From positions 1 to 45,417 of the forward strand of contig NZ_JAPSHY010000024.1 in assembly GCF_031179285.1 (NCBI RefSeq): DNA of 45,417 bases, written 5' to 3'. Every line of letters begins with the position of its first letter. The first letter of the stretch is position 1. Both the position numbers and the translations under genes were made by a program. The notes under the pieces are model-generated. The model ran no database searches. It was not told the DNA's origin and saw only the letters and a list, made by a program, of their open reading frames with translations. Source of the DNA: Microbacterium sp. GTDB lineage: Bacteria > Actinomycetota > Actinomycetes > Actinomycetales > Microbacteriaceae. Shown piece after piece: positions 25,725-33,044 of the stretch.

Positions 25725-25738
25725 CCTCTCAGGATGCC
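25720..25738 (-). promoter_or_regulatory. Start-codon hairpin of the CHAT gene
   Basis: On the minus strand GGCATCC, TGAGA, GGATGCC form a 7-bp stem whose right arm contains the ATG, while the purine-rich GAGAGG lies across the loop and right arm. This would mask the start unless ribosomes from the upstream subtilase gene or a factor open it (inference). Confidence 0.45.
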
Positions 25739-25781
25739 GCGCGCGGTCGTCGTGCGAAAGAGCGGCTTCGCGGGCGGCCGC

Positions 25782-27347
25782 TCAGACGCGAAGTGTCGCG
25801 TCGGGGAGCGCCTTCAGCACGCTCTCGACCGCGTTCGCTGCGGCATCCGTCACCGTGGCCACGTCGGATGCGGTCACGACGCCCAGCCGTGCCGCGACGA
25901 GACCGGCGACGTAGGGCGCGGCGAACGAGGTTCCGCTCCATATCGCGAAGCCACCCCGGTAGTCGTCGGGGTCGAGCGTCTCGCGCCGCAGGCCGTCGAA
26001 GTCGGCGCGGGTGGCCGACTGTGCTCCGCCGAGGAACGCCGGCGACGTGCTGACCACCGCGGCTCCCGGAGCATACGCGCGCACCCAGGGTCCGACATTC
26101 GAGAAGAGCGCGAGCGAATGCGTCGAGGGGTTGAGTGCTCCGACCGAGACGTGCGCGGCGGCTTCGTCGGGGGCGATCCCGTTGTCGGCCCCCGGCCACG
26201 CCCAGAGGGATGCGGGGAACGACGGCCGGTCGATCGCGTCGTTGCCCGCCGAGCACACGACCACGCATCCGAGTTCACGCGCCGCCGTCAGCAGGTCGTG
26301 AAGGGTGCGGCTGAACAGTCCGTCGACCGGCGTCTCGTGGTAGTACCCGAGCGACAGATTGAGCACGTCGATCGGGTGGCCGGTCTTCGGATTCTCGCGA
26401 TACCGTCGCAGCAGCTCGACCACCTGGGCGAGCGAGTGCAGGAAGGTGCCCTCATCCACCACGCCGAGGGCGCCGGCGACGCGGACGGAGAGGATGTCGG
26501 CGTCCGGTGCCGCCTGGCGGATGATTCCGGCGATGAACGTGCCGTGCCCGGCGACGGCGTCGATCTCGCCGTCGAGCTGCCCGTAGAGATCGGGGTAGCG
26601 CTCCGGGTCGGCGTCATCGGTGAGCCCGACCGGCATGCCGTCGAGCTCGATGTGGCGGGTGACGATGTCGTCGGGGAGCCAGTCGTGCTCGCCGCATCCG
26701 GTGTCGAGTACGGCGACGACGGCGCGTCTGCCGCGCTTCGGATCTGGCCGGCGCTGCGGCGCCGGACCCAGCCAGGTGACCGGCTGCCGGGCACCGCGGC
26801 CCGGCTCGAGGTAATCGTCACTGCCGCCGACGCCTGCGCCTCGCACCGGATTCGTCCGCGTGAAGGGATTCGTCCGCGTGAACGGATTGGTCCGCGTGAA
26901 CGGGTTGAGGCCGACCGGGTCGATCGACAGTACGTGCTCGAGACTGGTGCGGGGCATCGTCGAACGCGACATCCGCCGCGCCCGCTGCAGCACCCGCCAG
27001 GCATCGGGTGCCACCGGCGACTCGCCCTGTCCCGGCTCGTCCGGTGTCGTCAGTCGAGCGCGGACGAACCCCGCGACGCCCGGGATCAGCTGCTGCTCAT
27101 CGTCGCCGCGCTCCACCTCGAGGTTCCATCCGAACGACCCTGCGGCGTCCCGCAGGGTCCGGATCTCCCGATCGAAGAGGTCGGTCTCGCCGTCCGGAGC
27201 CCTGGTGATGAGCAGCCGCTGCGGCAGATACGCGGTCGGGAAGGCGCGGATGCCGTCCACCGGCTCCACGCTCGGGTCGAGCGCAGCGCCTCGGCGGATG
27301 GACCCCTCCGCGCGGTCCTGCCAGCTCCAGCCCCGTGGCTGCTCCAT
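25782..27347 (-). CDS. S8 family serine protease (intracellular subtilase)
   Basis: A 521-residue subtilisin-family protease with an intact triad: Asp215 in VVAVLDTGCG, His268 in GHGTFIAG, Ser474 in SGTSFAAP, plus oxyanion Asn369 in SAGND. There is no signal peptide or membrane helix, so it should act in the cytoplasm. Residues about 40-100 resemble a propeptide-like domain. A linker at 148-165 contains three exact NPFTRT hexapeptides before the catalytic domain. It lies between the 151-residue gene and the CHAT gene; the upstream gap is 35 bases. A protease pair in one operon suggests a proteolytic cascade (inference). Confidence 0.93.
   Translation of the reverse strand: MEQPRGWSWQDRAEGSIRRGAALDPSVEPVDGIRAFPTAYLPQRLLITRAPDGETDLFDREIRTLRDAAGSFGWNLEVERGDDEQQLIPGVAGFVRARLTTPDEPGQGESPVAPDAWRVLQRARRMSRSTMPRTSLEHVLSIDPVGLNPFTRTNPFTRTNPFTRTNPVRGAGVGGSDDYLEPGRGARQPVTWLGPAPQRRPDPKRGRRAVVAVLDTGCGEHDWLPDDIVTRHIELDGMPVGLTDDADPERYPDLYGQLDGEIDAVAGHGTFIAGIIRQAAPDADILSVRVAGALGVVDEGTFLHSLAQVVELLRRYRENPKTGHPIDVLNLSLGYYHETPVDGLFSRTLHDLLTAARELGCVVVCSAGNDAIDRPSFPASLWAWPGADNGIAPDEAAAHVSVGALNPSTHSLALFSNVGPWVRAYAPGAAVVSTSPAFLGGAQSATRADFDGLRRETLDPDDYRGGFAIWSGTSFAAPYVAGLVAARLGVVTASDVATVTDAAANAVESVLKALPDATLRV
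26853..26906 (-). repeat. Three 18-bp tandem repeats coding NPFTRT in the subtilase linker
   Basis: Three consecutive 18-bp units encode Asn-Pro-Phe-Thr-Arg-Thr at residues 148-165. The units differ only at third codon positions, and Asn-Pro-Val-Arg continues afterwards. In-frame conservation at the protein level with synonymous changes suggests the peptide itself matters. Confidence 0.85.
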
Positions 27348-27382
27348 CGCTCACCCTTCCCATGCCATCGGCCGCGCCGTGG

Positions 27383-27838
27383 TCACAACTCGAACTGCGG
27401 TGTCGAGAGCGTGCGCTGTTCCGATCCTTCGCGGATCGTGACGAGCACCCGCGTGAGCCCTGCGGGCACACTGTCGAACGCGAACCGCCCGTGCTCTGCC
27501 GGAGACGTCGTGCTCGACCGCTCACCCTGGGCGAGCCGGATCTCCGTGGCATCGGCGTCGGTCCAGCCGTCGACCCGCCGGCGACCGTCGGCCGTCGTCG
27601 TGACATGCAGCAGGATGCTGCTGGTGCCGTCGCTGAACTGCAGGGTGAGGGCGTCGGTCTCACTGCGAACGGCGGTGCCGCGGTGCTCGACGAGAGTGAG
27701 CAGCGCGTACTCGTGCGCGAGTCCCTCCGCCGCGACAGCCGCGACCATCCGGTCGATGAGCGTCGCCGGCACGGGATCGACGTCCTCCCAGAGCTCGCGC
27801 AGGCGGGCGAACATCGCGGCGTCATCCGCGTCTGTCAT
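27383..27838 (-). CDS. Conserved-looking protein of the sigma/subtilase/CHAT module
   Basis: A 151-residue protein. The N-terminal 50 residues are helical (MFARLRELWEDVDPVPATLIDRMVAAVA), followed by a beta-rich part with FSDGTSSILLHVTT, RRVDGWTDADATEIRL and a final GRFAFDSVPAGLTRVLVTI like a carboxypeptidase-regulatory/transthyretin-type strand set. Its start overlaps the sigma-factor stop (ATGA), the position where an anti-sigma factor often sits, but no zinc anti-sigma motif or membrane helix is visible. I recall similar small proteins beside TPR-CHAT genes in other actinobacteria, not checked here. Function unknown. Confidence 0.8.
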   Translation of the reverse strand: MTDADDAAMFARLRELWEDVDPVPATLIDRMVAAVAAEGLAHEYALLTLVEHRGTAVRSETDALTLQFSDGTSSILLHVTTTADGRRRVDGWTDADATEIRLAQGERSSTTSPAEHGRFAFDSVPAGLTRVLVTIREGSEQRTLSTPQFEL

Positions 27839-28461
27839 GGTCTTCCCCTCGGAGCCGAGCCCTCGAGGAGAGTGCGGAGCTTGGCCAGGCAGCGCTGACG
27901 GGTCGGGCCGATGCTGCCGACCGGCATCGCGAGTTCCGCCGCGAGGCTGGCATAGTCCGGACGCTCCGCGAAGGCGATGACCCGCAGCAGTCGTCGGCAG
28001 CGCTCGGCGAGTTGCTCCACGGCGCCCCAGAGGCGCCGATTCTCTTCGCTCGTCGCCGCGCGATCCTCTGCCGAGACCTGGTTCGGAAGAAGGATCTCGA
28101 GGTCGTCGGGCTCCGCCGTGTCGACGCGCCCATGCGCCTTGCCCACCCGCCAGGCCTCGCGTCGCGCTGTCGTGGTCAGCCAGGCAGACACCGCTCGTGG
28201 GTCGGCGATCGACGCGTGGCCGCGCACCAGTCGCAGCCAGGTGGTCTGCACCACGTCTTCGGCGAGAGCGCGCTCCACCCCGTAGGCACGCACCACATGC
28301 CACAGCACAGGCGTCATCAGCCGCACGAGGTCATCCATCGCGCGGCTGTCGCCCTCTCGCCACGCCGAGAACAGCTCGGCGGCGCGTTGCCAGCGTGCGC
28401 CGCCGTCCGGTGCAGGATCGAGAGTGGCGTCGTCGGGAACGCCGTCGATCATGAAGCCCAT
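27835..28461 (-). CDS. ECF-type RNA polymerase sigma factor
   Basis: A 208-residue sigma-70 family protein. Region 2 covers about residues 25-95 (LFSAWREGDSRAMDDLVRLMTPVLWHVVRAYGVERALAEDVVQTTWLRLVR), then TTTARREAWRVGK. Region 4 includes RRLLRVIAFAERPDYASLAAELAMPVGSIGPTRQRCLAKLR, whose GSIGPTRxRC helix-turn-helix is characteristic. The ATG at 28461 is my choice, with ATG at 28452 close behind. A longer reading from 28506 would add a hydrophobic stretch with no parallel in ECF factors. It heads the four-gene operon and presumably directs its own promoter. Confidence 0.88.
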   Translation of the reverse strand: MGFMIDGVPDDATLDPAPDGGARWQRAAELFSAWREGDSRAMDDLVRLMTPVLWHVVRAYGVERALAEDVVQTTWLRLVRGHASIADPRAVSAWLTTTARREAWRVGKAHGRVDTAEPDDLEILLPNQVSAEDRAATSEENRRLWGAVEQLAERCRRLLRVIAFAERPDYASLAAELAMPVGSIGPTRQRCLAKLRTLLEGSAPRGRP

Positions 28462-28591
28462 TGTGATCACAACCACCAGGAGCACGGCAAGGGCTTCCTG
28501 ATACATGACCGCCGCGTCGCCGTCGGACTGATCCTCCGGCTCGTCCCGCGATCACACCTCGCGGCTGGTCCCGCCGCACACCGTGTCAGGG

Positions 28592-29905
28592 TCAGGTATC
28601 CCGTCCGGTCGTCTCATACTGACTCGCGTGTTCCGCCCAGCGGGACTCGACCGGCAGAGCGCGCAGCGCACGGTTGCCGACGGCGAGCGCGGCGGCGATG
28701 AGGCAGAGCTCGGCGCTCACCAGGATGGTCCCCTCGCGCCCGAGCCACGCGAGGCCGAACCCGGCGATCAGCGGTGCCAGGGGCAGAGCCCCCATCCCGA
28801 GGATGCCGGCGGCGCTGTTCGCCCTGCCGAGCAGCTGCGTCGGGGTCGCGACCATGAAGTATCCCATCATGGACGCGTTCAATGCGGGCAGCAGGAGCAC
28901 GGCCGCCCCGAGCACCACGGCGATGGCCCAGGGGTCGGTGACCATCGACACCGCGCCGGCACCAGCTGCGATGCCGATCAGGCCGATGATCGTGAGAGTG
29001 CCGGCGCCGACTCGCGGTACGAGCAGCGGAGCGATGATCGCGCCCACGAGCATCACCGCCCCGATCGCCGCCGACAGGACGCCGATCACCATCTCCGGGT
29101 GTCCGGCCTGCTGCAGCGAGTACACCACGGTGGTCATGGCGGCGTTGAAGCCGAGATTCACGATCGTGATGATGACGAGCACGCCGCCGAGGTCGGGGCG
29201 CGAGAACAGCCAGGTGAACGCCTCGCGGATCTCGGCCCACGCGTTGCGCGCGGCGACGGCGTCCTCACCTCTGTCCGCGTCGGCATCCGCCTCGGAGTCG
29301 TGGATGCCGGCGCGGCGCGTCTCGCGGCCCAGCATCCATGCCGTTGCCGCTGCGACGAGGTGGCACCCCGTCATCACCAGCCCGACCAGCCAGCCACCGA
29401 CGCCGAGCAGAAGGCCGCCGAGCGGTCCGCCGGCGAGCTGCATGGCGGCATCCCTGGCCTGGTTCGCGGCCTGCGCACGACCCATCGCCTCGTCCGGCAC
29501 GATCTCCTTGATCGCGCTCTCACCGGCCACGTCGAACAGCCCGCTGCGCGTGGCGAGCAGCACATCGAGCACGAGCAGCACGGTGAAGGTGAGCGCGCCG
29601 CCCAGCGCGAGGATCGTGAACGCGGCCGACAGCACGACACCGATGAGTGAGCCGAGCAGCATCAGGGCGATCCGACGGTGTCGATCGGCGAGCACCCCGC
29701 CGGCGAGAGTCGTCACGAGACGTGCGGCCATGCCGGCGCCGGCGATGATCCCGGCCTGAGCGGGGTCGTTCGTCACGATGAGAGCGAGCAGCGGGATCGC
29801 GAAGCCGAACAGCGCGGCGGCGAGACCCTTGCCGGTGTCGCTGATCAACCAGGTGACGTAGCGAGTGTTGCGAGAGAGGCGGTGCGAGGTCGGCGCGATC
29901 GTCAT
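28592..29905 (-). CDS. MFS exporter
   Basis: A 437-residue major facilitator with 12 predicted helices and MFS loop motifs such as GGVLADRHRRIALM between helices 2 and 3. It is similar in build to macrolide/enterobactin-type exporters (EntS-like), with a central loop rich in Asp/Ala around residues 195-220. The ATG at 29905 is preferred to 29929 because the latter would use up the operator array. Divergent from an ArsR-type regulator with which it shares a 74-bp control region, so drug or metabolite efflux under local repression is likely. Substrate unknown. Confidence 0.88.
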   Translation of the reverse strand: MTIAPTSHRLSRNTRYVTWLISDTGKGLAAALFGFAIPLLALIVTNDPAQAGIIAGAGMAARLVTTLAGGVLADRHRRIALMLLGSLIGVVLSAAFTILALGGALTFTVLLVLDVLLATRSGLFDVAGESAIKEIVPDEAMGRAQAANQARDAAMQLAGGPLGGLLLGVGGWLVGLVMTGCHLVAAATAWMLGRETRRAGIHDSEADADADRGEDAVAARNAWAEIREAFTWLFSRPDLGGVLVIITIVNLGFNAAMTTVVYSLQQAGHPEMVIGVLSAAIGAVMLVGAIIAPLLVPRVGAGTLTIIGLIGIAAGAGAVSMVTDPWAIAVVLGAAVLLLPALNASMMGYFMVATPTQLLGRANSAAGILGMGALPLAPLIAGFGLAWLGREGTILVSAELCLIAAALAVGNRALRALPVESRWAEHASQYETTGRDT

Positions 29906-29918
29906 ACGTCGACCATAG

Positions 29919-29954
29919 TTGCGCACCAATCATTGCGCAACATCTATTGCGCAA
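29919..29954. promoter_or_regulatory. Phased TTGCGCA operator array between MFS and ArsR genes
   Basis: TTGCGCA occurs at 29919, 29933 and 29947, exactly 14 bp apart, and the last two are the full palindrome TTGCGCAA. They lie in the 74-bp divergent region and are the probable sites of the neighbouring winged-helix regulator. A partial TTGCGG follows at 29955. Confidence 0.65.
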
Positions 29955-29979
29955 TTGCGGTGGTGGGTAGGATCGGGGC

Positions 29980-30564
29980 ATGACCGAGGCACGCGGGGGT
30001 GAAGGTGAGGTCACGTGGATGACCTCGGCGATGCTCAAGGCGTACTCGCACCCCCTGCGACGTCAGATCCTCCGACTCCTGGCGCGACGCGAATTCCTTC
30101 GGGCGGCCGACGTCGCCGCCGAGCTCGACGTCCCCGCGAACAGCGTGAGCTTCCACCTGCGGGCCTTGGCTGACGCAGGACTGATCCGCGAGGCGCCCGA
30201 ACGCGCGCGCGACCGCCGTGACCGTGTCTGGACGCACGTCAAGAGTGCACTGAATCTCGGCGATCCCCGAACGCCGGTCGCCGACGAGCAACTGGGCAAC
30301 GCTGTGCTCGCGGCCGTCGCAGAGGACCATCAGGAACTCCTGCGCCGAGCACTGGCGTGGTCCTCCGAGTACGTCACCGGTCGTGAGTCCGAGGTGCACG
30401 GCACATTCACCCAGCAGCACATCCGGCTGACCTCCGCCGAATTCAAAGCTCTCATGGAGCAGATCGCGCATGCGGTGAATGCCGCGGAGGAAGCACACGA
30501 GCGCGACGACCCGGATGCTCGGCTCTGGCAGATCGACCTGCTCGCCGCGGACGATCAGATCTGA
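29980..30564 (+). CDS. ArsR-type winged-helix regulator
   Basis: A 194-residue protein with an N-terminal winged helix (MLKAYSHPLRRQILRLLARREFLRAADVAAELDVPANSVSFHLRALADAGLIRE) and a RDRRDRVWTHV wing. The C-terminal half is helical and lacks the metal-binding cysteines of ArsR/SmtB, fitting the ligand-sensing helix_turn_helix_20 group that controls efflux genes. Divergently transcribed from the MFS exporter. Confidence 0.88.
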   Translation: MTEARGGEGEVTWMTSAMLKAYSHPLRRQILRLLARREFLRAADVAAELDVPANSVSFHLRALADAGLIREAPERARDRRDRVWTHVKSALNLGDPRTPVADEQLGNAVLAAVAEDHQELLRRALAWSSEYVTGRESEVHGTFTQQHIRLTSAEFKALMEQIAHAVNAAEEAHERDDPDARLWQIDLLAADDQI

Positions 30565-30592
30565 TGACGACGGCTGTCACCGCGAACGAACG

Positions 30593-30628
30593 GATGCCGC
30601 ATCCGCACGGGTGTGCGGATGCGGCATC
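30593..30628. terminator. Bidirectional terminator, ArsR / ABC permease
   Basis: GATGCCGCATCCGCAC (30593-30608), loop GGGT, GTGCGGATGCGGCATC (30613-30628): a perfect 16-bp stem between convergent genes, followed by GTTCTCT. Confidence 0.85.
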
Positions 30629-30649
30629 GTTCTCTGAAGCGCGTCGTGC

Positions 30650-31336
30650 CTACGGAATGGCCCGGCGGAACGCGAAGAAGGAGACGAGCATCAGCGCGGC
30701 GACGACCACGAGGCCCCACAGCGCGATTCCGAGCGCGCCGAGGTCCATGATGCCGGCGCCCACCTGGCCCCAGAGCTCCAGCCGGGTGACCAGGAAGGCC
30801 AGACCGATCAGCAGGACTGCCACCGCGACCCATGTGATCGTGAGCACCATCAGCCCCCAGCTCTTGAAGATCGTCGTGCCGGTGAACCCGATGACGAAGA
30901 AGAACAGCGCGAGGGTGAAGTACACGATGAACGCGCCCAGCGGCCCCGCTTCCCAGAGCCACGGCAGATAGAAGACGTAGCCGTTCACGCCGTAGCCGTC
31001 GGTGGCGACCTCGATCCCCCCACCGATCAGGAAAAGCACTCCCATGAACACGCTGGCGATGACCGCCGTCAGCATCGTGCCGAGGAAGAACTCCCGGCGG
31101 GTGATGCTCATCGCTTGTGAGAACGGGAACGTGTACGCCATCGCGCCCACACCGATCGCGAAGAAGTACCACAGTGGTGCCTGCCCACCGCCGCCGTACT
31201 TGGGGGTGTCGACCGGGATCATCGCGTAGATGAGAATCGACAGCACCGTCGCGGAGCCCAGGATGATCAGGGGTGTCCAGATGAACGTCTGCTTGTTGAT
31301 CAGCTGCAGGCGGATGACATTGAGTGTGCGACGCAT
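30650..31336 (-). CDS. ABC transporter permease of a YtrA-type operon
   Basis: A 228-residue membrane protein with about six hydrophobic segments and no ABC2 signature I can name. Examples are TFIWTPLIILGSATVLSILIYAMI near the start and LGIALWGLVVVAALMLVSFFAF at the end. It follows the ATPase gene with a TGATG overlap, so it should be the membrane partner of that ATPase. GntR-YtrA/ATPase/permease sets often respond to cell-envelope stress or antibiotics (family knowledge); the substrate here is unknown. Confidence 0.85.
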   Translation of the reverse strand: MRRTLNVIRLQLINKQTFIWTPLIILGSATVLSILIYAMIPVDTPKYGGGGQAPLWYFFAIGVGAMAYTFPFSQAMSITRREFFLGTMLTAVIASVFMGVLFLIGGGIEVATDGYGVNGYVFYLPWLWEAGPLGAFIVYFTLALFFFVIGFTGTTIFKSWGLMVLTITWVAVAVLLIGLAFLVTRLELWGQVGAGIMDLGALGIALWGLVVVAALMLVSFFAFRRAIP

Positions 31337-32241
31337 CAGCGGACCTCCTCTTTCGCGACGGAAGACTTCGCTTCCGCCTTCTGGGTGAGCCGGACGACGA
31401 GCTGCTGCAGTGACACCGGCACCAGGTCGAGCCCGGAAGACACGAGCTCCGCTCGTTCTTCGGCAGCGAGCGCTCCGAGTACGGTGACCGAGGCGACTCG
31501 CCCGAGAGCCTCGCGGTGCAGGACCTCGCGGTCGGCCGCCCACGCGTCGACCTTCGTGGCATCGCCGACGACGGTCACTGCGCGGTCGCGCACGGCATCC
31601 GTGTCCTCGTTGAGCAGGATCTGCCCGTTGTCGATGACGATGACCTTCTCGATGAGGTTCGAGACCTCGTCGATGAGGTGCGACGACAGGATGATGGTGC
31701 GCGGGTGCTCGGCGTAGTCCTCGACGAGGCGGTCGTAGAAGATCTGTCTCGCGACCGCATCCAGTCCGAGATACGGCTCGTCGAAGAACGTGATCTCGGC
31801 CCGCGAGGCGAGCCCGATGATGACGCCGACCGCCGAGAGCTGCCCGCGGGACAGTTTCTTGATCGTCTGCTTCATCGGCAGCTGGAACTGCTCGATCAGC
31901 TCATCCGCCATCGCCTGGTTCCAGTTCGGGAAGAACAGGCTGGCGGCCTTGAACGCGTGCTTCGGGTAGGCCTCGTCCGGATACTTCTGGCTCTCGCGCA
32001 CGAAGCAGATGCGGCCGAGCACATGAGCGTTCTCGTAGGGGTGCTCGCCGAAGACGCGTACGGTTCCGCTGGACTCGAAGTTCTGAGCGGTGAGGATCGA
32101 CATGAGCGTCGTCTTGCCGGCGCCGTTGCGGCCGAGCAGGCCGTAGATCGCTCCTCCTTCGACGGTGAGCGACACGTTGTCGAGCGCTCGCTTGTCCTTG
32201 TAGCGCTTGGTGAGGTTCTGCACCTCGATGACGGCGGTCAT
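31336..32241 (-). CDS. ABC transporter ATPase of a YtrA-type operon
   Basis: A 301-residue CcmA/YtrB-like ATPase: Walker A GRNGAGKTT near residue 37, Walker B EITFFDEPYLGLD, H-loop ILSSHLIDEVSNL. The signature helix reads KLSRGQLSAVGVIIGLA, a variant of LSGGQ with Arg for the first Gly. A C-terminal 80-residue domain (VVGDATKVDAWAADREVLH...) probably contacts the permease. The start overlaps the GntR stop (ATGA). Confidence 0.9.
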   Translation of the reverse strand: MTAVIEVQNLTKRYKDKRALDNVSLTVEGGAIYGLLGRNGAGKTTLMSILTAQNFESSGTVRVFGEHPYENAHVLGRICFVRESQKYPDEAYPKHAFKAASLFFPNWNQAMADELIEQFQLPMKQTIKKLSRGQLSAVGVIIGLASRAEITFFDEPYLGLDAVARQIFYDRLVEDYAEHPRTIILSSHLIDEVSNLIEKVIVIDNGQILLNEDTDAVRDRAVTVVGDATKVDAWAADREVLHREALGRVASVTVLGALAAEERAELVSSGLDLVPVSLQQLVVRLTQKAEAKSSVAKEEVR

Positions 32242-32627
32242 GCCGGGTTCTTCCCTTCTGTGATGGTGGTCTGTGCAGCGCGCTCCTTGAGCAGCGCCGC
32301 GAGGTCGTCGGGGCCGAGTCCGAGCGTGCGGGCCTCGGCCAGGAGCGGATCGATGTACCGGTCGGCGAAGGCCGATCGGCGCTCGCCGAGGAGCACCTCC
32401 TTGGCGCCGGCCGCGACGAACATGCCGATTCCCCGGCGCTTGTACAGCACTCCCTTGTCGGTGAGCATCGCGACTCCCTTCGCTGCGGTGGCTGGATTGA
32501 TGCGGTAGAACGCGGCGAGCTCGTTGGTCGAGGGCGCCTGCGTCTCCTCCTCGAGCGAGCCGTCGAGAATCGAGTCCTCGATTCCCTCGGCGATCTGGAG
32601 GAAGAGCGGCTTGCCTTCTTCGATCAC
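32238..32627 (-). CDS. GntR family regulator, YtrA subfamily
   Basis: A 129-residue short GntR regulator. The winged helix is KPLFLQIAEGIEDSILDGSLEEETQAPSTNELAAFYRINPATAAKGVAMLTDKGVLYKRRGIGMFV, and the small helical tail is the YtrA length class. GTG at 32627 with GGAGG five bases upstream is chosen over the ATG at 32783, which would place the operator inside the gene. Its own operator precedes it, so it is likely autoregulatory. Confidence 0.88.
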   Translation of the reverse strand: MIEEGKPLFLQIAEGIEDSILDGSLEEETQAPSTNELAAFYRINPATAAKGVAMLTDKGVLYKRRGIGMFVAAGAKEVLLGERRSAFADRYIDPLLAEARTLGLGPDDLAALLKERAAQTTITEGKNPA

Positions 32628-32647
32628 ATGTCCTCCGCTGGTTGGTG

Positions 32648-32671
32648 GGTTACCTACTTGACTAAGTAACC
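32648..32671. promoter_or_regulatory. YtrA-type operator
   Basis: A 24-bp dyad with outer arms GGTTAC and GTAACC and inner ACTT/AAGT; 9 of 12 positions pair. It lies 21-44 bp before the GTG of the GntR gene. Confidence 0.65.
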
Positions 32672-32713
32672 ACAGAACCGGGTCAGGTGTCAAGGGCACC
32701 ATCTCGATCCGGG

Positions 32714-32760
32714 TTGACACCTTCTGTATCGGTACAGTATCGTCTTCTATACCGATACAG
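32714..32760 (+). promoter_or_regulatory. Promoter with strong dyad before a small basic protein
   Basis: -35 TTGACA (32714-32719) and -10-like TATCGT (32738-32743) have an 18-bp spacer. Perfect 11-bp inverted arms CTGTATCGGTA (32724-32734) and TACCGATACAG (32750-32760) flank the -10, with GTATCG repeated inside. This looks like a TetR- or PadR-type operator able to block the promoter. Confidence 0.6.
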
Positions 32761-32774
32761 AAAGGCAGATGATC

Positions 32775-33008
32775 ATGGACCACGCCACCATCGCGGCGCT
32801 CGCATTCGCAGAACGCGACGCCGAGAAGCTGGATCCTCGTGATGAGCGTCGACGCGAAGCGCTGATCCTTCGCTCGAGGCGAGATGCCGCTCGGCGTCGA
32901 GCGATGCTACGCACGAGAGTCCGCGAGGCTCTCGCGGGTGCACTTCACCGTGCAGCGTCGGCGATCGAGCCCCCGCGGCCCTGTGATCCCGTTCCCGAAC
33001 GCGCATAG
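32775..33008 (+). CDS. Small basic hypothetical protein
   Basis: A 77-residue protein, MDHATIAALAFAERDAEKLD followed by a strongly basic helix (RRREALILRSRRDAARRRAMLRTRVREAL) and a proline-rich tail. No domain recognised. AAAGG nine bases before 32775 favours that ATG over 32769. A strong promoter and dyad directly upstream suggest it is real and regulated. The LacI gene starts 36 bases after its stop. Confidence 0.6.
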   Translation: MDHATIAALAFAERDAEKLDPRDERRREALILRSRRDAARRRAMLRTRVREALAGALHRAASAIEPPRPCDPVPERA

Positions 33009-33044
33009 GGACAGTCGGGCAGAATGATCACGGAGGTGCATGTC

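Noticed and set aside
23760..27980. 1406-codon open frame antisense to the subtilase and CHAT genes
   Set aside because: Long stop-free antisense frames are expected in GC-rich DNA. It lacks a plausible start site, and the opposite strand has two proteins with complete catalytic motifs.
28461..28472. TTGTGATCACAA palindrome as a CRP-type site at the sigma-factor start
   Set aside because: The TGTGA/TCACA halves have no six-base spacer as CRP needs, and it overlaps the start codon; a chance 12-bp palindrome is likely.
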